Below are positions 54,241 through 64,000 of a DNA stretch of 64,000 nucleotides, one piece after another. Numbering within the stretch: the first letter of the stretch is position 1; every line of letters begins with the position of its first letter. The stretch covers positions 526,001 to 590,000 of the forward strand of contig JARFIW010001257.1 in assembly GCA_036346225.1 (NCBI GenBank), read 5' to 3'. The notes below the pieces were generated by a model, which was not told the DNA's origin, made no database searches, and worked only from the letters and a program-made list of their open reading frames with translations. The DNA comes from Platerodrilus igneus (lineage: Eukaryota; Arthropoda; Insecta; Coleoptera; Lycidae). The position numbers were made by a program, and so were the translations under genes.

Positions 54241-55893
54241 TATATTAAAGAAAAAACAGTAAATGAAATATAGATAAACCAGTATAGCTACAAAAGCGAA
54301 GGATGGGGTGAGTCAGGATGTGCCAAATTTTCTTAAGAAAAAGCAGGCGGCATCCAGGTATAAATTTTATTTACATGCTATAATTTGCACAAGAGAAACA
54401 AGTGGTATAAGCAAATAAAATAACGAAAATCAAAATCAGCCTACAACAGAAATATTAATTCATATGGGACAGATTATCCCGAAGAATTTCTTTTTCACAC
54501 AATAAAAAAAACATATTACATTATGACGTTAAATCTTGGTTCTCATAGCCATGCAACCGTTTATGAGTAAACTGAAAATAAATTACTTACGTGATTTTCA
54601 TGATCGCCAGCAGATGACTGTCGGAATGCATTCCAGCCGCCGCGCATGTGATAATAGTGTGTCTGAAACAGTTCGCATAAGAAAAAAAAAACTCATCCGC
54701 GATAGCGGTTAAACTTAATTGCTACAATCAACAACAAGAAAACCTGAAGAAGGCTTTTAGCCACGTTAGGACTTGCTTCTTTTTCGACAGCAGTAGGCTA
54801 CACAGAAACAGATAGAACATTAGTTGCAATAGGATTTGCTTCCTTGCCAACAGTAGATATATGAACAGGAGCAGGCAAAATCTTCACAGCAACTGCAACA
54901 AGCACCATCGATCCTGGTTCACTAACTGCAAACCGGAACTTTTCTTTCAGCATTACACATTGCCATCATTTTAGATACATCTATCGTGTCAGACACGACA
55001 AAAATTCCTTTGGCAGAATCATTTCGGGCGGCAGTAACAAGCTTTTTAGTGGTTACGGTGAAGATCCAAAGGGGCCTGTGACTAAGGACAGATCAGACTA
55101 TGCCGAAGAGCAATGCATCCAGCAAGATCTCCTTGTTCATGAAACCACAAAATGGGTGCATTGCTCCTGAAGACAAAAACGGTGTTAACCCTGTACAGGG
55201 TGTGTATTTCACCGCCGAGAGCAGGATTGAAGAATTAATGAAATTCTGGACCACGAAAAGATAAGCGATCTTCAAATTTTATTAACATGTGTTACCAACC
55301 AAAACACTTTCAAATGCAGTTTTAGATAACCAAACCGGCAAATTTGACTACAATTACGCTTATCTTAGTACTTTTAAACAAATCTTATGTTATTCAAACT
55401 TGTATTCTTGTTTAAAAATAGAATGAATGCATTATTTTTTAGAATAATATTTCTAAGAGCCACGTTTTTAATAAATAAACTGTTGTTCTATTATAAGAGC
55501 AATGGTTTATTCACAAGATAATAGTTGTAGGAATTAAAACATACAGGATGTTGAATAAGCATTTATTTCCAGCATTTTAGAATGCGCTTTAAAGGAATAG
55601 ATTGATAGGTTTAATTAGCAGGTACAGTCAGGGGCGTTTCTTATAACAGGTAGTTACGAAATATTGAAACGAAAGCACGGGAGTATTTATAAGAAACCTT
55701 AAAATAAACAAAGACCATTCGGGAGGGTGTAGTTAAACGTAACAACCTGAAGTACAAGGTGTGTTTTAAACTATTGGTTTCAGAAGTCTTAATTAAGACA
55801 GGACTGACATCACGAATAGGTGATCGATTTTTATGTTTTTGTTCCCTTAAATTCTGAATAACTATTAAAATGTGATAATGAATTATGACTGCC
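54241..55893. other. Unrelated insertion inside BEL relic; no family recognised
   Basis: This separates gag knuckle from protease. Base composition at 54740-55260 is more balanced than the surroundings and both strands show open stretches (for example 55093-55275 minus; a plus-strand run with 'GYGEDPKGPVTKDRSDYAEE'). I cannot assign any protein. No inverted or direct terminal repeats were seen. Confidence 0.35.
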
Positions 55894-56091
55894 TTAATCC
55901 TCTTTACAGATATATTTTATTTGGCATGATTTAGTTGAATGGGAAACTTGGAAGCATATTAAACACAAACCACGATTTTTAATCCAGAAAACGTCCACAG
56001 GCTGTCTTGTCCTTAAATGAACTACATGAAGATAAATTATGGTCTTGTGAACAAAAGATACACCCTGCTGTAGATTTAGCCAACAGTGCAT
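55894..56091 (-). pseudogene. BEL gag zinc-knuckle region
   Basis: A 65-codon frame with 'DVFWIKNRGLCLICFQVSHS' and 'TKSCQIKYICKE', giving the C..C....H....C.....C pattern seen at 6751-6840 in the complete BEL (LCFKCLGNHTQGC...CKVC). Confidence 0.65.
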
Positions 56092-57173
56092 ATGTTGCCT
56101 TGGATCTGGATAAATTCACATGATCCTTTTAAAGAATTTTATTTGTTTTTAAATTAAAAACCGGTGCTAGATTATCTAAAACATGACACTGCTTTGATAC
56201 AAAATCTAGTACGGTATCAATAGTTAGAATTTCCTTATTGTCATCAGCAAAACTCAACTCAAAATTTTCTCCCATGGTTGGATCCACTTTTGCAATAATA
56301 GATTACCAACAAGGAAATTCATTTGTTCCGTATTATCGGGTATTAAAGTCTTTAGGGCTGACCAATTTTCTACAAATTAGTCGCCTACTTTTTCATAGAA
56401 GTAGGCAACCTCTTAATAATTGTGGGTATATTATGCAAATTTTTCAAATGATTATTCGCAATTAATAGCATATTGCGATATTTTTTTTCCTAAAATGTCT
56501 AGTGTAATTGAGTAATTAGCAGATGTGTACAGCACATACAGACTAAATCAATGAAAAACCTGTATGAATTGGCTAGATAAATACTCAAAAAGTGTGTTAA
56601 TATATCATCATAAACACATGCAGAAATTATGCATTATTTGAAAGGCGTACATGATACAAAAGTATTACATTTGTTCAAAAATCCAATTTAACTAGGAAAT
56701 AAACAAACACCAAATTTATTCCATTCAGATTAGAATAAAGCCAACAACAATAATACGTGATTTTATGAACAAAGATTCCTGGGATTTCTGAATTAAAAGT
56801 GAGGTATAACGATAAATTACGTGACAAATTGAGCATCCTTTCATGCAATTAACCTACACAATTGGTAAAGTTTCCCAAAATAACAAGAGATAAGACACGT
56901 GGTGTCGCCCAGCACATGGAGTCAACGAATTGCAAACAAAAGAGGCCAGGCCTATAAATATGATGACAATTGAACAACGAGTTAGTATACTTTTGAAACT
57001 GGGCAGTCACTGTACTCGAAAGTGCTAAATATTCACGCGAACAGTTAATTAAATTAAAGTGAGAATCATTTTAAAAGAGTGTAAAATTGTTTAAGCGAGC
57101 CGTACTTCTACAGACGTAAATAAACCAGATTTAATTAAATTATACAAATTCTAATAATAAATACAACAGGGCT
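56092..57173. other. No gene seen
   Basis: The rest of BEL gag should lie near 56100-56400 but is too degraded to read. A CCTATAAATATG TATA-like box lies near 56950 on the plus strand. No coding region follows it. Confidence 0.4.
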
Positions 57174-57305
57174 CTCAATAAAAATCTTGTTACGATTCTC
57201 AATAAAGATCTTGTTACGATTCTTAATAAAGATCTTGTTACGACTCCTGCTAAAACTCTTAATAACAATCTTAATTACGATCTTAAATACAATCTTGGAT
57301 ACGAG
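57174..57305 (+). repeat. 24-bp tandem repeat
   Basis: About five units of CTCAATAAAGATCTTGTTACGATT type. The first three are nearly identical (57175-57246) and later units drift (CTTAATAACAATCTTAATTACGAT). Confidence 0.88.
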
Positions 57306-57877
57306 TCAGGAAGACTCTAGAGAATGCTGCCTGTCAAATTAATTTGGTAATCTCTGAAAATGGTAAATATTCATTAATTATGGAGATGAAAAACCTTTTA
57401 TTGGAACAACCTCACTAACAACGATTTGGATAGTATTTTGGTTGGATGCCGACCTTCAAATTGGACTCAGAACATTCAGACTAGACACGAAAATTCTTGG
57501 GGATGCAGAGAACCTACTGAACCACTTCAGGTTAAAAATTTTGATGATTTATTTTATAAACTGTTGTATTTCAATAATAATTCAAAATGTAAAAGCCGAA
57601 AACTGTGGTTTCTTGGATAAATTTCTGAAAGGCAATAGGCATCTTGAAACGTTTCAAAAGGTCTCTAAATGTAATAAAAAGCTCGTTTTGCTGGCTTCAT
57701 TTTCTAAAAATCTGACAGATGTAAATATAAAAGGGGGAAGATATTTGAAAAGGTTGTAAATATTTAATCATTATACTGTGTATTGTGGAATTGCTTTATT
57801 TAATTGAATCAGCTCGTTGAGGAAAAGAGATTTAACATTTTTACAAGTGCTTGAGTAATAACAGGGGCTGCAAATAT
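57306..57877. other. No gene seen
   Basis: Two overlapping open stretches (57426-57759) have no recognisable motif. The sequence leads into primer-site array F. Confidence 0.4.
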
Positions 57878-58047
57878 CACAACATTTATGTACGCCTAAA
57901 CCGTGGGGCGGAATATAACACAGCATTTATGACGACCCAATCGTGGGGCTAAATATTAATATAATAACAAGGGGCTAACAGGGGTTAACACAGCATATTT
58001 ATTGCACCCAAGCGTAGGGGCTTGTTAACCCTAAATAAAATAACACA

Positions 58048-58050
<3 letters not shown>
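57878..58050 (+). repeat. Tandem primer-site array F
   Basis: CACAACA at 57878, CACAGCA at 57919 and 57989, and a degenerate CACAATA near 58044. The first three are followed by TTTAT-type spacer and primer-site-like sequence (GCCTAAACCGTGGGGCGGAA; GACGACCCAATCGTGGGGCT; TGCACCCAAGCGTAGGGGC). Spacings are 41 and 70. Plus-strand orientation, pointing toward (AT)n. Confidence 0.82.

Positions 58051-58114
<64 letters not shown>
58051..58114. repeat. (AT)n microsatellite between opposed arrays
   Basis: AT tract with plus-oriented primer-site units on its left and minus-oriented units on its right. Confidence 0.95.
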
Positions 58115-58116
<2 letters not shown>

Positions 58117-58225
58117 CTATGGCATTAGCCCCACGATTGGGCATGTCATAAATATTGCTGTTATTCGCCCCACAATTTGGTATACCATAAAATTGGTGTC
58201 ATAAATTCTGCTATGGTTTTCCCTA
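58115..58225 (-). repeat. Primer-site array G at the end of the 3' LTR
   Basis: On the minus strand three degenerate units end in TAGCA/CAGCA. The unit nearest (AT)n reads GCCCAATCGTGGGGCTAATG then CCATAGCA. The order of variants (the ATGCCCAATCGTGGGG, then TATACCAAATTGTGGGG units) matches part of array H at 63200-63300, so the two arrays are homologous. Confidence 0.82.
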
Positions 58226-59266
58226 TTATTCTAAACCCTTATGTTATGATATGTTAAATTAGGCGTTTACACTGAACAGTTCTTATTGAATTAAATAAAG
58301 CAATTCTATAATACACAATATAATCATTGATAATATTTACATCTCTCAAAATTTTCCCTTTTTACAGAATATCTACATATAAGATTTATGATTTTCTGAA
58401 AGTCAGCAAAAAATATCCTTTACTAATTCAGGGACCTTCAAACGTTCCAAGATACCTATTCCCTTGTCATAAATTGTTAAGTTACCCTTACAAATACAAA
58501 TTACAAATGACTCTTACAAATACACAGTGTGATAAATATTAAATTAAAAACAGTTTTGAAGAATAAAGTGTATTAAGATTGCTAACCTGGAATGGGTTCT
58601 GTAGTTCCATTCTAGTCCATAATCTACATCCCCTTTCTGTGTCCACTTTCCTTATTAATGTGCCTGCCCCATAAATTGTTTCCAATTAAAATCGTACCAA
58701 GTCAGAATATGTCCAAATTAGAATACTTTCATATTTAAACTACCTCCAAAATTTGAGTATGTTCAAATTTCAGAGTCCCAAATTAAAGTCATCTTAAATA
58801 TCCCAAATTAAAACCATCTCAATCAAAATATGTCTCCAATTAAAAGTCGAAATTAAAAGTCGATATTAAAAGCCAAAATTAAAGTCCAGATTGAAATCCA
58901 AAATTAAAAGCCCTGTTTTATTACTATTAGAAATGGATTTTAATTAAGTCGTTTTACTAACGTCTTATTTATAAATCGGCTTATTTTCGTTGCATAAATT
59001 CTTGTACTTTTTAACTCTGATTTACTTTGATTTTTGCTTCACTGGTTACATAAGTTCTTAACACTTTTGAATATAGTCATTGCTCAGTTTGAATATGGAC
59101 TAAACTGTCGCTCCGTCACTATCGTATATATAAGACCCACCTCCACCTGATTTCATTGGCTTATTTTCATTCTGGGACGATATTTCTGCGTATCTCGCAT
59201 ACCTTGGAATTTTTTACCAATTATGTAGTTTAAATCTTTCAATGCATGAGTCGACTGTCACGTACA
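58115..59266 (-). repeat. 3' LTR of the minus-strand Gypsy-like element
   Basis: 58237-58796 matches 63446-64000 almost base for base (GGCGTTTACACTGAACAGTT, AATACACAATATAATCATTG, TTCTGAAAGTCAGCAAAAA). On the minus strand the LTR start is TGTACGTGACAGTCG at 59266, right after the purine tract GCGGGAGG. A TATATATAC box lies at about 59127-59135 and a degenerate AAATTAAAAGTC tandem at 58750-58920. It ends with primer-site array G. Length is about 1.15 kb. Confidence 0.75.
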
Positions 59267-60656
59267 CCTCCCGCATATCGTGGTATAATTTTAGAAATTC
59301 CAACTTTTGCTTGTATTAACTTACGTATTCGGATGTTTGTTAAATTTTATCGTCTAAATTGAATCGCCTGGTGCTTGTTTATTTCTATAGAATATTGGAT
59401 TTTTGAACAAATGTGATTTCTTCCAGTCACGTAACGATTTTCTAATAATGAATTATTTAAAATGCGTGTACGATGATATTTTTGACGCAATTGTTACATC
59501 TTTGCAATGCCAATTTATCTAGGTTTCCCGGTGATTTAATTTTGATGCAATTTGTTGCGTTTTAAAATCTTATCTTCTTATTTGTAAACTACTCTTCGAC
59601 CTCTTTATGTTCTCATGCATTCAATCCGTGTATTTTATATACAGTGTGATCTCAATTAACAATATGTAGAGTGACCGATTTACTCTTATAATTTCTGAAA
59701 TTGTGCGCCTTTCTTAATATGAAAGTTGTTTTTATTTATTCTACGACCCCCATGACTTAACCTACCCATAAACTACCCTATTATCATAGCATTATTCCCC
59801 CAAATTAAAATAGAAAATTTTTGATTAATGCCATTTTTGGCGCCCAACGTGAAATTAAGTCCCCATTGATAAAATTCTTCTATTTTCATTTTATTAGCAA
59901 TATCTAATTAATCCTAACTCTAAATTGCTATCCTAAATTCTATCTACACCTATCTTAACTCATGATTATTATTTACACAAGGCTCTAAACATTTTATCTC
60001 CCTAATTCCTATCTATTTATACTTTTCTTATTTTCCTAAATTTATCCTACATATTATAATCTACCAATATTTCACTCACTATTTGTCTATACTTTTCCTA
60101 TTTATCATAACTGTATAATTATCTTTTCATTTTTCTAATGAACCACTTCTATTTTTCCATCCCCATTTATTTATCTATACTTTTTATTTTTCCAAAACAT
60201 CTCATCATCTCTTCCTATATCCAATGAACCACTCCTATTTATCTATACTTTTTCCATTTACCTATACTTTTCCTATTTATCATAAACATATCATCATCTC
60301 TTCATATTTCTCCTGTTTATTTATCTATACTTTTTTTTTATTTACATCCACCCTTACTAAATATTGTTCTTCTTCGAATATTTCTACTAAACTAGTTTCT
60401 ATATACATATTTCTTCCCCTTTCTATCAACCTATACTACTCCTACTTTTCCTAAACCTATCCTAATTTCTTACTAACCTATCCTATTTTATCCTTGTTTA
60501 ATTCTCCTATCCTAATTTATATTGATATCCCTATTTAACTAATTGTTTATCTTACAGTATGTACACTTTTCTCCATTATCAAAAGTTTTCTCTCTGCAAT
60601 AATCTTATCTTTCTTATTTCCACTACACACTATCTTTTCAAAATTATTTTCTAAAG
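59267..60656 (-). other. Non-coding interior; pyrimidine-rich on plus strand
   Basis: 59880-60650 is made of loosely repeated CTATTTATCTATACTTTTCC phrases (purine-rich on the element's sense strand) with no readable pol. At 59833-59846 TGGCGCCCAACGTG stands on the plus strand, opposite to the element, as an isolated primer-site-like sequence. 59267-59280 is the polypurine tract. Confidence 0.55.
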
Positions 60657-60893
60657 TTAAGTTATTATTTGCATTATTTTCCCCTTAATATATCGTACTT
60701 CGTATCCCAAAATTTTTGTTTCCCCTTGAAAGAGTTCACACTTCTTCTTGTTTACTTTTCTCCCTAAATTTAATTTAAACAAAATTCGTTCCAAGTCTTT
60801 TCTAAATTTTAACATAACACTCCCAAATTCTTCAATCGGTTCCCACATCATATCCTTATTTTCTAACCAACCAAAAGGAACCACTTCACACAT
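60657..60893 (-). pseudogene. Gypsy RT thumb fragment
   Basis: 'VVPFGWLENKDMMW' resembles 'VMPFGL.NAP.TFQ', and 'KLNLGRKVNKKKCELFQGET' with 'KILGYEV' is the RT thumb pattern ('GLKIN.KKCEF....FLG'). The YLDD palm motif between them is missing, so a deletion lies inside this short frame. Confidence 0.6.
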
Positions 60894-61244
60894 AAATTTG
60901 CCCTTTCATATAAAACCGATATATTTTCTTGATTCTTCTTCTGGTGGAATTTCATTAAACGGCTCCGTGTCTACAACTTCTGACTTATTCACACCTTTTG
61001 CTATTCTGGATTCTGATCCTATTAATTCTGAATTCTTCATTAATAATGCCTTCACCCTATCTTTCATTTCTTCTGGACATTTTATTTCATCGTCAATATC
61101 CCCTGTACACCAACTTCACCCTCAAATTGATTAATATTTAAGCAGTCTCCTCCGACTTCAATATTTTCCTCATTATCCCATTTTATACATTCCCCTTTTA
61201 CATCTATAACCTTTCCTTCGGCATTAATTTTTAATCCCAACTTA

Positions 61245-61808
61245 TCAATTATGTCCATACCAAATATTACATCTACTCTTAACCCCCGGCACTATTATGA
61301 ATTCATTCTCAAACTTCATCTTACCCACTTCACATTCCAGAATTATTATCTTATTCACACTTGCAAATCTCTTGCTATTTGGTGCTATTAAATTAAACTT
61401 CCTAATAGGCATCATTCTCCCCATTAAATTTTCCCGTTTAACAAAATCTTCAGACACTAACGATGCTTGTGCTCCCGTATCAATGAGTGTTCCACCTCTA
61501 CTATCTCCAATTTTCAATTTAATTATCGGTAATAAGCTTTTATTCAAATCCTTTTCCATTTCACATTTTATATATTCACACTGGTGTTCATATCCATTAA
61601 TTCTTAAGGGCTTACTTGGTTTGTCATTAAAAAATCCTGATTCGACATAGATGGACTTGCCTGACTCGTAACTTCTGCATAGGTACGGTTCGTTCTTATT
61701 GGTTGTGCTGATTGTTCCCGATGTCGTGCTTGTGGTGTATACTGGTTTATGTTCCTGCCGTGGTTCGTTTGCTCTGTTTCTCTTCTTGGTGTGTCTCTTG
61801 TGTTCCAA
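61245..61808 (-). CDS. Gypsy-like protease
   Basis: An open frame of 187 codons. Around residue 107 'GGTLIDTGAQASLVSEDFVK' gives the D-T-G active site of retropepsin-like proteases, and 'NEFIIVPGVKSRCNIWYGHN' sits where the 'ILG.D' block is expected but is changed. It overlaps the gag C-terminal frame (61903-61604) in -1 register, the usual gag-pol arrangement, although no slippery heptamer was pinned down here. Confidence 0.65.
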   Translation of the reverse strand: MEHKRHTKKRNRANEPRQEHKPVYTTSTTSGTISTTNKNEPYLCRSYESGKSIYVESGFFNDKPSKPLRINGYEHQCEYIKCEMEKDLNKSLLPIIKLKIGDSRGGTLIDTGAQASLVSEDFVKRENLMGRMMPIRKFNLIAPNSKRFASVNKIIILECEVGKMKFENEFIIVPGVKSRCNIWYGHN

Positions 61809-63020
61809 TTCCTTCTAAAATTATTATCGTTGCAGTTATTGTAATTATTTCTATAAAAATTTCCCCAATTATTCAATCTATTATTTTCTGTGCTTCTTTG
61901 CATTCTAAGTTTTCTCGCTGTCTTGGTATCATCCTACCTTCCGCCACACGACTTTGTCCTAACTCATCACAACGTTGTAGATATTCCAAGAAGATCTCCC
62001 TATTTACTATGTTTTGAATCATCCATAATGACTTATCTCCTCTCCAAAATGTCCCGCTAAGTACTTTATGGTTTGTGTTTCTTCCATCGGCGGATCTAAT
62101 TGCATCGCTATACTGAATTTTTGTATGGCATATAACTCTTGTGCCATCCCTAAGTTCTGATTATATTTTCCTGTAATTAAATTATCTCGCGCCTTGTATT
62201 GTTGATTGTCCCCCCAAAATTTTCTTAAAAATCTACTTTCAAACTCCTGAAATGTCCTTATCTCATTTTCTATCAAGTCAAACCATATTTCCGCGCTTCC
62301 TTTCAACATTGACCTAACGAAATTTAGATTGTACTTTTCATCTGTTGATCCCTGTATTAATTTTCTTATATTATTCAAGAATACTTTTGGATTCACCTTG
62401 TTGTCTCCGTAAAATTTGGAATATTGCTCAACTGATATTTCCGGTTTATTTATCTTAGTGTATTGCCCCTGATTCCTACCAGCATTTTCGAATTCTGATT
62501 TTAAATTACCTAATTCTCTATTTACATCATTAAGTCCTATCTCACAATTTCCCTGAATTTCCCGCATCTTTTTACCTCAATCTGTAATCCGATCATTAGT
62601 TTCCTTTTCACACGTTTCCTGATCTAATTTAACTTTCCAAACTTCGTCCCTAACTTTATCCACATCGTCCATCGTTCTAATAAATTTATTCTCAAATTCT
62701 ACCTGCATTTCCGCGATTGTCTGATTCGTTTCTTTTAATCCGTCGCTTATATTTTTTATTTCGGAACCTAACTTTTCCCCATTTTCCTTAATCTGCATCT
62801 TGATGGCATTTTCGCTTTTGTCCATTTTCCTCGTTAATGCTAATAAAATTGACATCATTTCCGATTGTTGCGATATCTGTTGTTCTTCACTTTGACTTCG
62901 CGTCATTTGTTGTCCTTGCATTTCCATAGATACATCCTGTAAAATTACGCTTTCTCGGGACCCTATTTCTACCCCTTGGTTCCTTAATGCTTCTCTGGTT
63001 TCCTTTATTTGTTTATACAT
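61604..63020 (-). pseudogene. Gypsy-like Gag, Asn-rich C-terminus
   Basis: ATG at 63020 opens a coiled-coil-like region ('ALRNQGVEIGSRESVILQDV', 'DGLKETNQTIAEMQVEFENK'). A single TGA near 62577 interrupts the frame, which goes on in the same register to 62019: 'PEISVEQYSKFYGDNKVNPK', 'SMLKGSAEIWFDLIENEIRT' (capsid-like) and 'RDNLITGKYNQNLGMAQELY'. After a frame change the C-terminus (61903-61604) is Asn/Arg-rich ('NYNNCNDNNFRRNWNTRDTP'), as in the gag at 42291-43760. No CCHC knuckle is visible. The two gags are clear relatives. Confidence 0.78.
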
Positions 63021-63145
63021 TTTAAATTTTTAAAATTTTTAATATTTCGAATTCCTTGCAGATTTTTAATTTCCTAACCCTTATTAAATTCTATTCGTGC
63101 CTCTACAAATTTTAAATTTTTATTTTTAAATTTCGTTTTGTGATG

Positions 63146-63430
63146 TTCGTTCCCCCACGATTTGGGTCGCCATAAAATTGCTGTGCAATTCTCCCCATGA
63201 TTGGACGTACCATAAATTTTACTATGACATTAGCCTCACGATTGGGCATGTTATAAATTTTGCTGTGCTATTCGCCCCACGATTTGGTATACCATAAAAT
63301 TAGTGTGATATTAGCCCCAGCGTTGGGCCGTCATAAATTCTGCTATGTTTTGCCCTATTATTATTATTTTGGGATTAACGAGCCCCTACGATGGGCGTCA
63401 TAAAATTTCTGTGATATTAGCCCTGATTCC
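63146..63430 (-). repeat. Tandem primer-site array H (six units, about 41 bp)
   Basis: On the minus strand the LTR-end motif (CACAGCA or variant) occurs with its complement at 63179, 63220, 63261, 63301, 63341 and 63407: spacings 41, 41, 40, 40 and 66. Each is followed by AATTTTA-type spacer and a primer-site-like sequence; the one nearest gag reads TGGCGACCCAAATCGTGGGG. It lies between 5' LTR and gag, exactly where a single primer-binding site is expected. Confidence 0.9.
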
Positions 63431-64000
63431 TTTATTATTTTAAGCCCTTATGTTATGAAATGTTAAATTAGGCGTTTACACTGAACAGTTCTTATTGAAT
63501 CAAATAAAGCAATTCTATAATACACAATATAATCATTGATAATATTTACAACTCTCAAAATTTTCCCTTTTTACAGAATATCTACATATAACAGATTTAT
63601 GGTTTTCTGAAAGTCAGCAAAAATATCCTTTACTAATTCAGGGACCTTCGAACGTTCCAAGTTACCTATTCCATTGTCATAAATTGTTAAGTTACCCTTA
63701 CAAATACAAATTACAAATGACTCTTACAAATACACAGTGTGATAAATATTAAATTAAAAACAGTTTTCAAGAATAAAGTGTATTAAGATTGCTAACCTGG
63801 AATGGGTTCTGTAGTTCCATTCTAGTCCATGATCTGCATCCCCTTTCTGTGTCCACGTTCCTTATTAATGTGCCTGCCCCATAAATTGTTTCCAATTAAA
63901 ATCGTAGCAAGTCAGAATATGTCCAAATTAGAATACTTACATATTTAAACTATCTCCAAAATTTGAGTATGTTCAAATTTCGGAGTCCCAAATTAAAGTC
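63431..64000 (-). repeat. 5' LTR (partial) of the minus-strand Gypsy-like element
   Basis: Matches 58237-58796 with few differences (about one per 40-50 bases by eye). It is cut by the window end, so about half of the expected length is visible. Confidence 0.8.

Larger units (their letters stand above)
52423..56091 (-). mobile_element. BEL/Pao relic, minus strand
   Basis: Domains in order down the minus strand: gag zinc knuckle (56091-55894), about 1.65 kb of unrelated sequence, protease (about 54240-53945), RT (53924-53382), connection (53303-53061), an interval with (TG)n, then RNase H end fused to the integrase C-terminal domain (52620-52423). No LTR pair was found. It is older than the 4.9-11.4 kb BEL. 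Confidence 0.75.
58115..64000 (-). mobile_element. Gypsy-like LTR retrotransposon with tandem primer sites (runs off window)
   Basis: Minus-strand order: 5' LTR (63431 to beyond 64000), primer-site array H, gag, protease, a stub of RT, a non-coding pyrimidine-rich stretch, polypurine tract and 3' LTR. RT palm, RNase H and integrase are absent, so pol is deleted. The gag is the best preserved part, with one stop and a few frame changes. Confidence 0.78.

Noticed and set aside
59880..60650. Plus-strand Phe/Tyr/Ser-rich frames as secreted or membrane protein
   Set aside because: Compositional effect of CTATTTATCTATACTTTTCC-type low-complexity sequence on the non-sense strand of a retroelement.

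Overview
The window is AT-rich nuclear DNA of an arthropod, most likely an insect. It carries BEL/Pao, Ty3/Gypsy, Penelope-like, mariner, IS630-like and DUF4817-type elements plus non-LTR retrotransposons. There is no prokaryotic gene organisation and no intact host gene. Nearly every recognisable coding stretch comes from a transposable element and almost all are broken, so this is a transposon graveyard with a few young insertions.

Layout. 0-4.9 kb: a repeat called X here, (AT)n tracts and two LINE fragments. 4.9-11.4 kb: a full-length BEL/Pao retrotransposon with 424-bp LTRs that look identical and a 5-bp target duplication, inserted inside an IS630-like transposase gene. 13.9-16.7 kb: a tRNA-like sequence, a LINE reverse transcriptase, three 211-bp tandem copies of the LINE 3' end, and a second decayed LINE end. 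16.7-22.1 kb: a chain of elements joined by (AT)n tracts: a Penelope-like element with inverted arms, a 659-bp internally deleted mariner that keeps an open fused reading frame, an inverted copy of X, and a repeat called Y. 24-26 kb: possible remnants of a spliced gene and a 366-bp palindrome with a hammerhead-like motif. 27.2-29.2 kb: a palindrome of two Y copies around (AT)n. 30.5-38.4 kb: a complete-ended Gypsy element with about 1.49-kb LTRs, a 4-bp target duplication, a canonical -1 slippery site and a deleted integrase core. 42.3-45.6 kb: the 3' half of a Gypsy-like element. 46-49.5 kb: a minus-strand Gypsy relic split by a DUF4817 transposon and a LINE tail. 52.4-56.1 kb: a minus-strand BEL relic. 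57.9-64 kb: a minus-strand Gypsy-like element running off the window.

The most unusual structure is shared by at least two, probably three or more, of the LTR families. The end of the LTR (CACAGCA), a short AT spacer and a tRNA-Lys-type primer-binding site (near TGGCGCCCAACGTGGGGC) repeat in tandem, about 41 bp per unit in one array and about 52 bp in another. The arrays lie at the LTR/leader junction and at the outer end of the 3' LTR, and several run directly into (AT)n microsatellites that begin exactly at the spacer. The 30.5-38.4 kb Gypsy element has a single ordinary site. A second theme is internally deleted copies in several superfamilies, with junctions inside coding sequence. All calls rest on reading the sequence by eye, with no database search.
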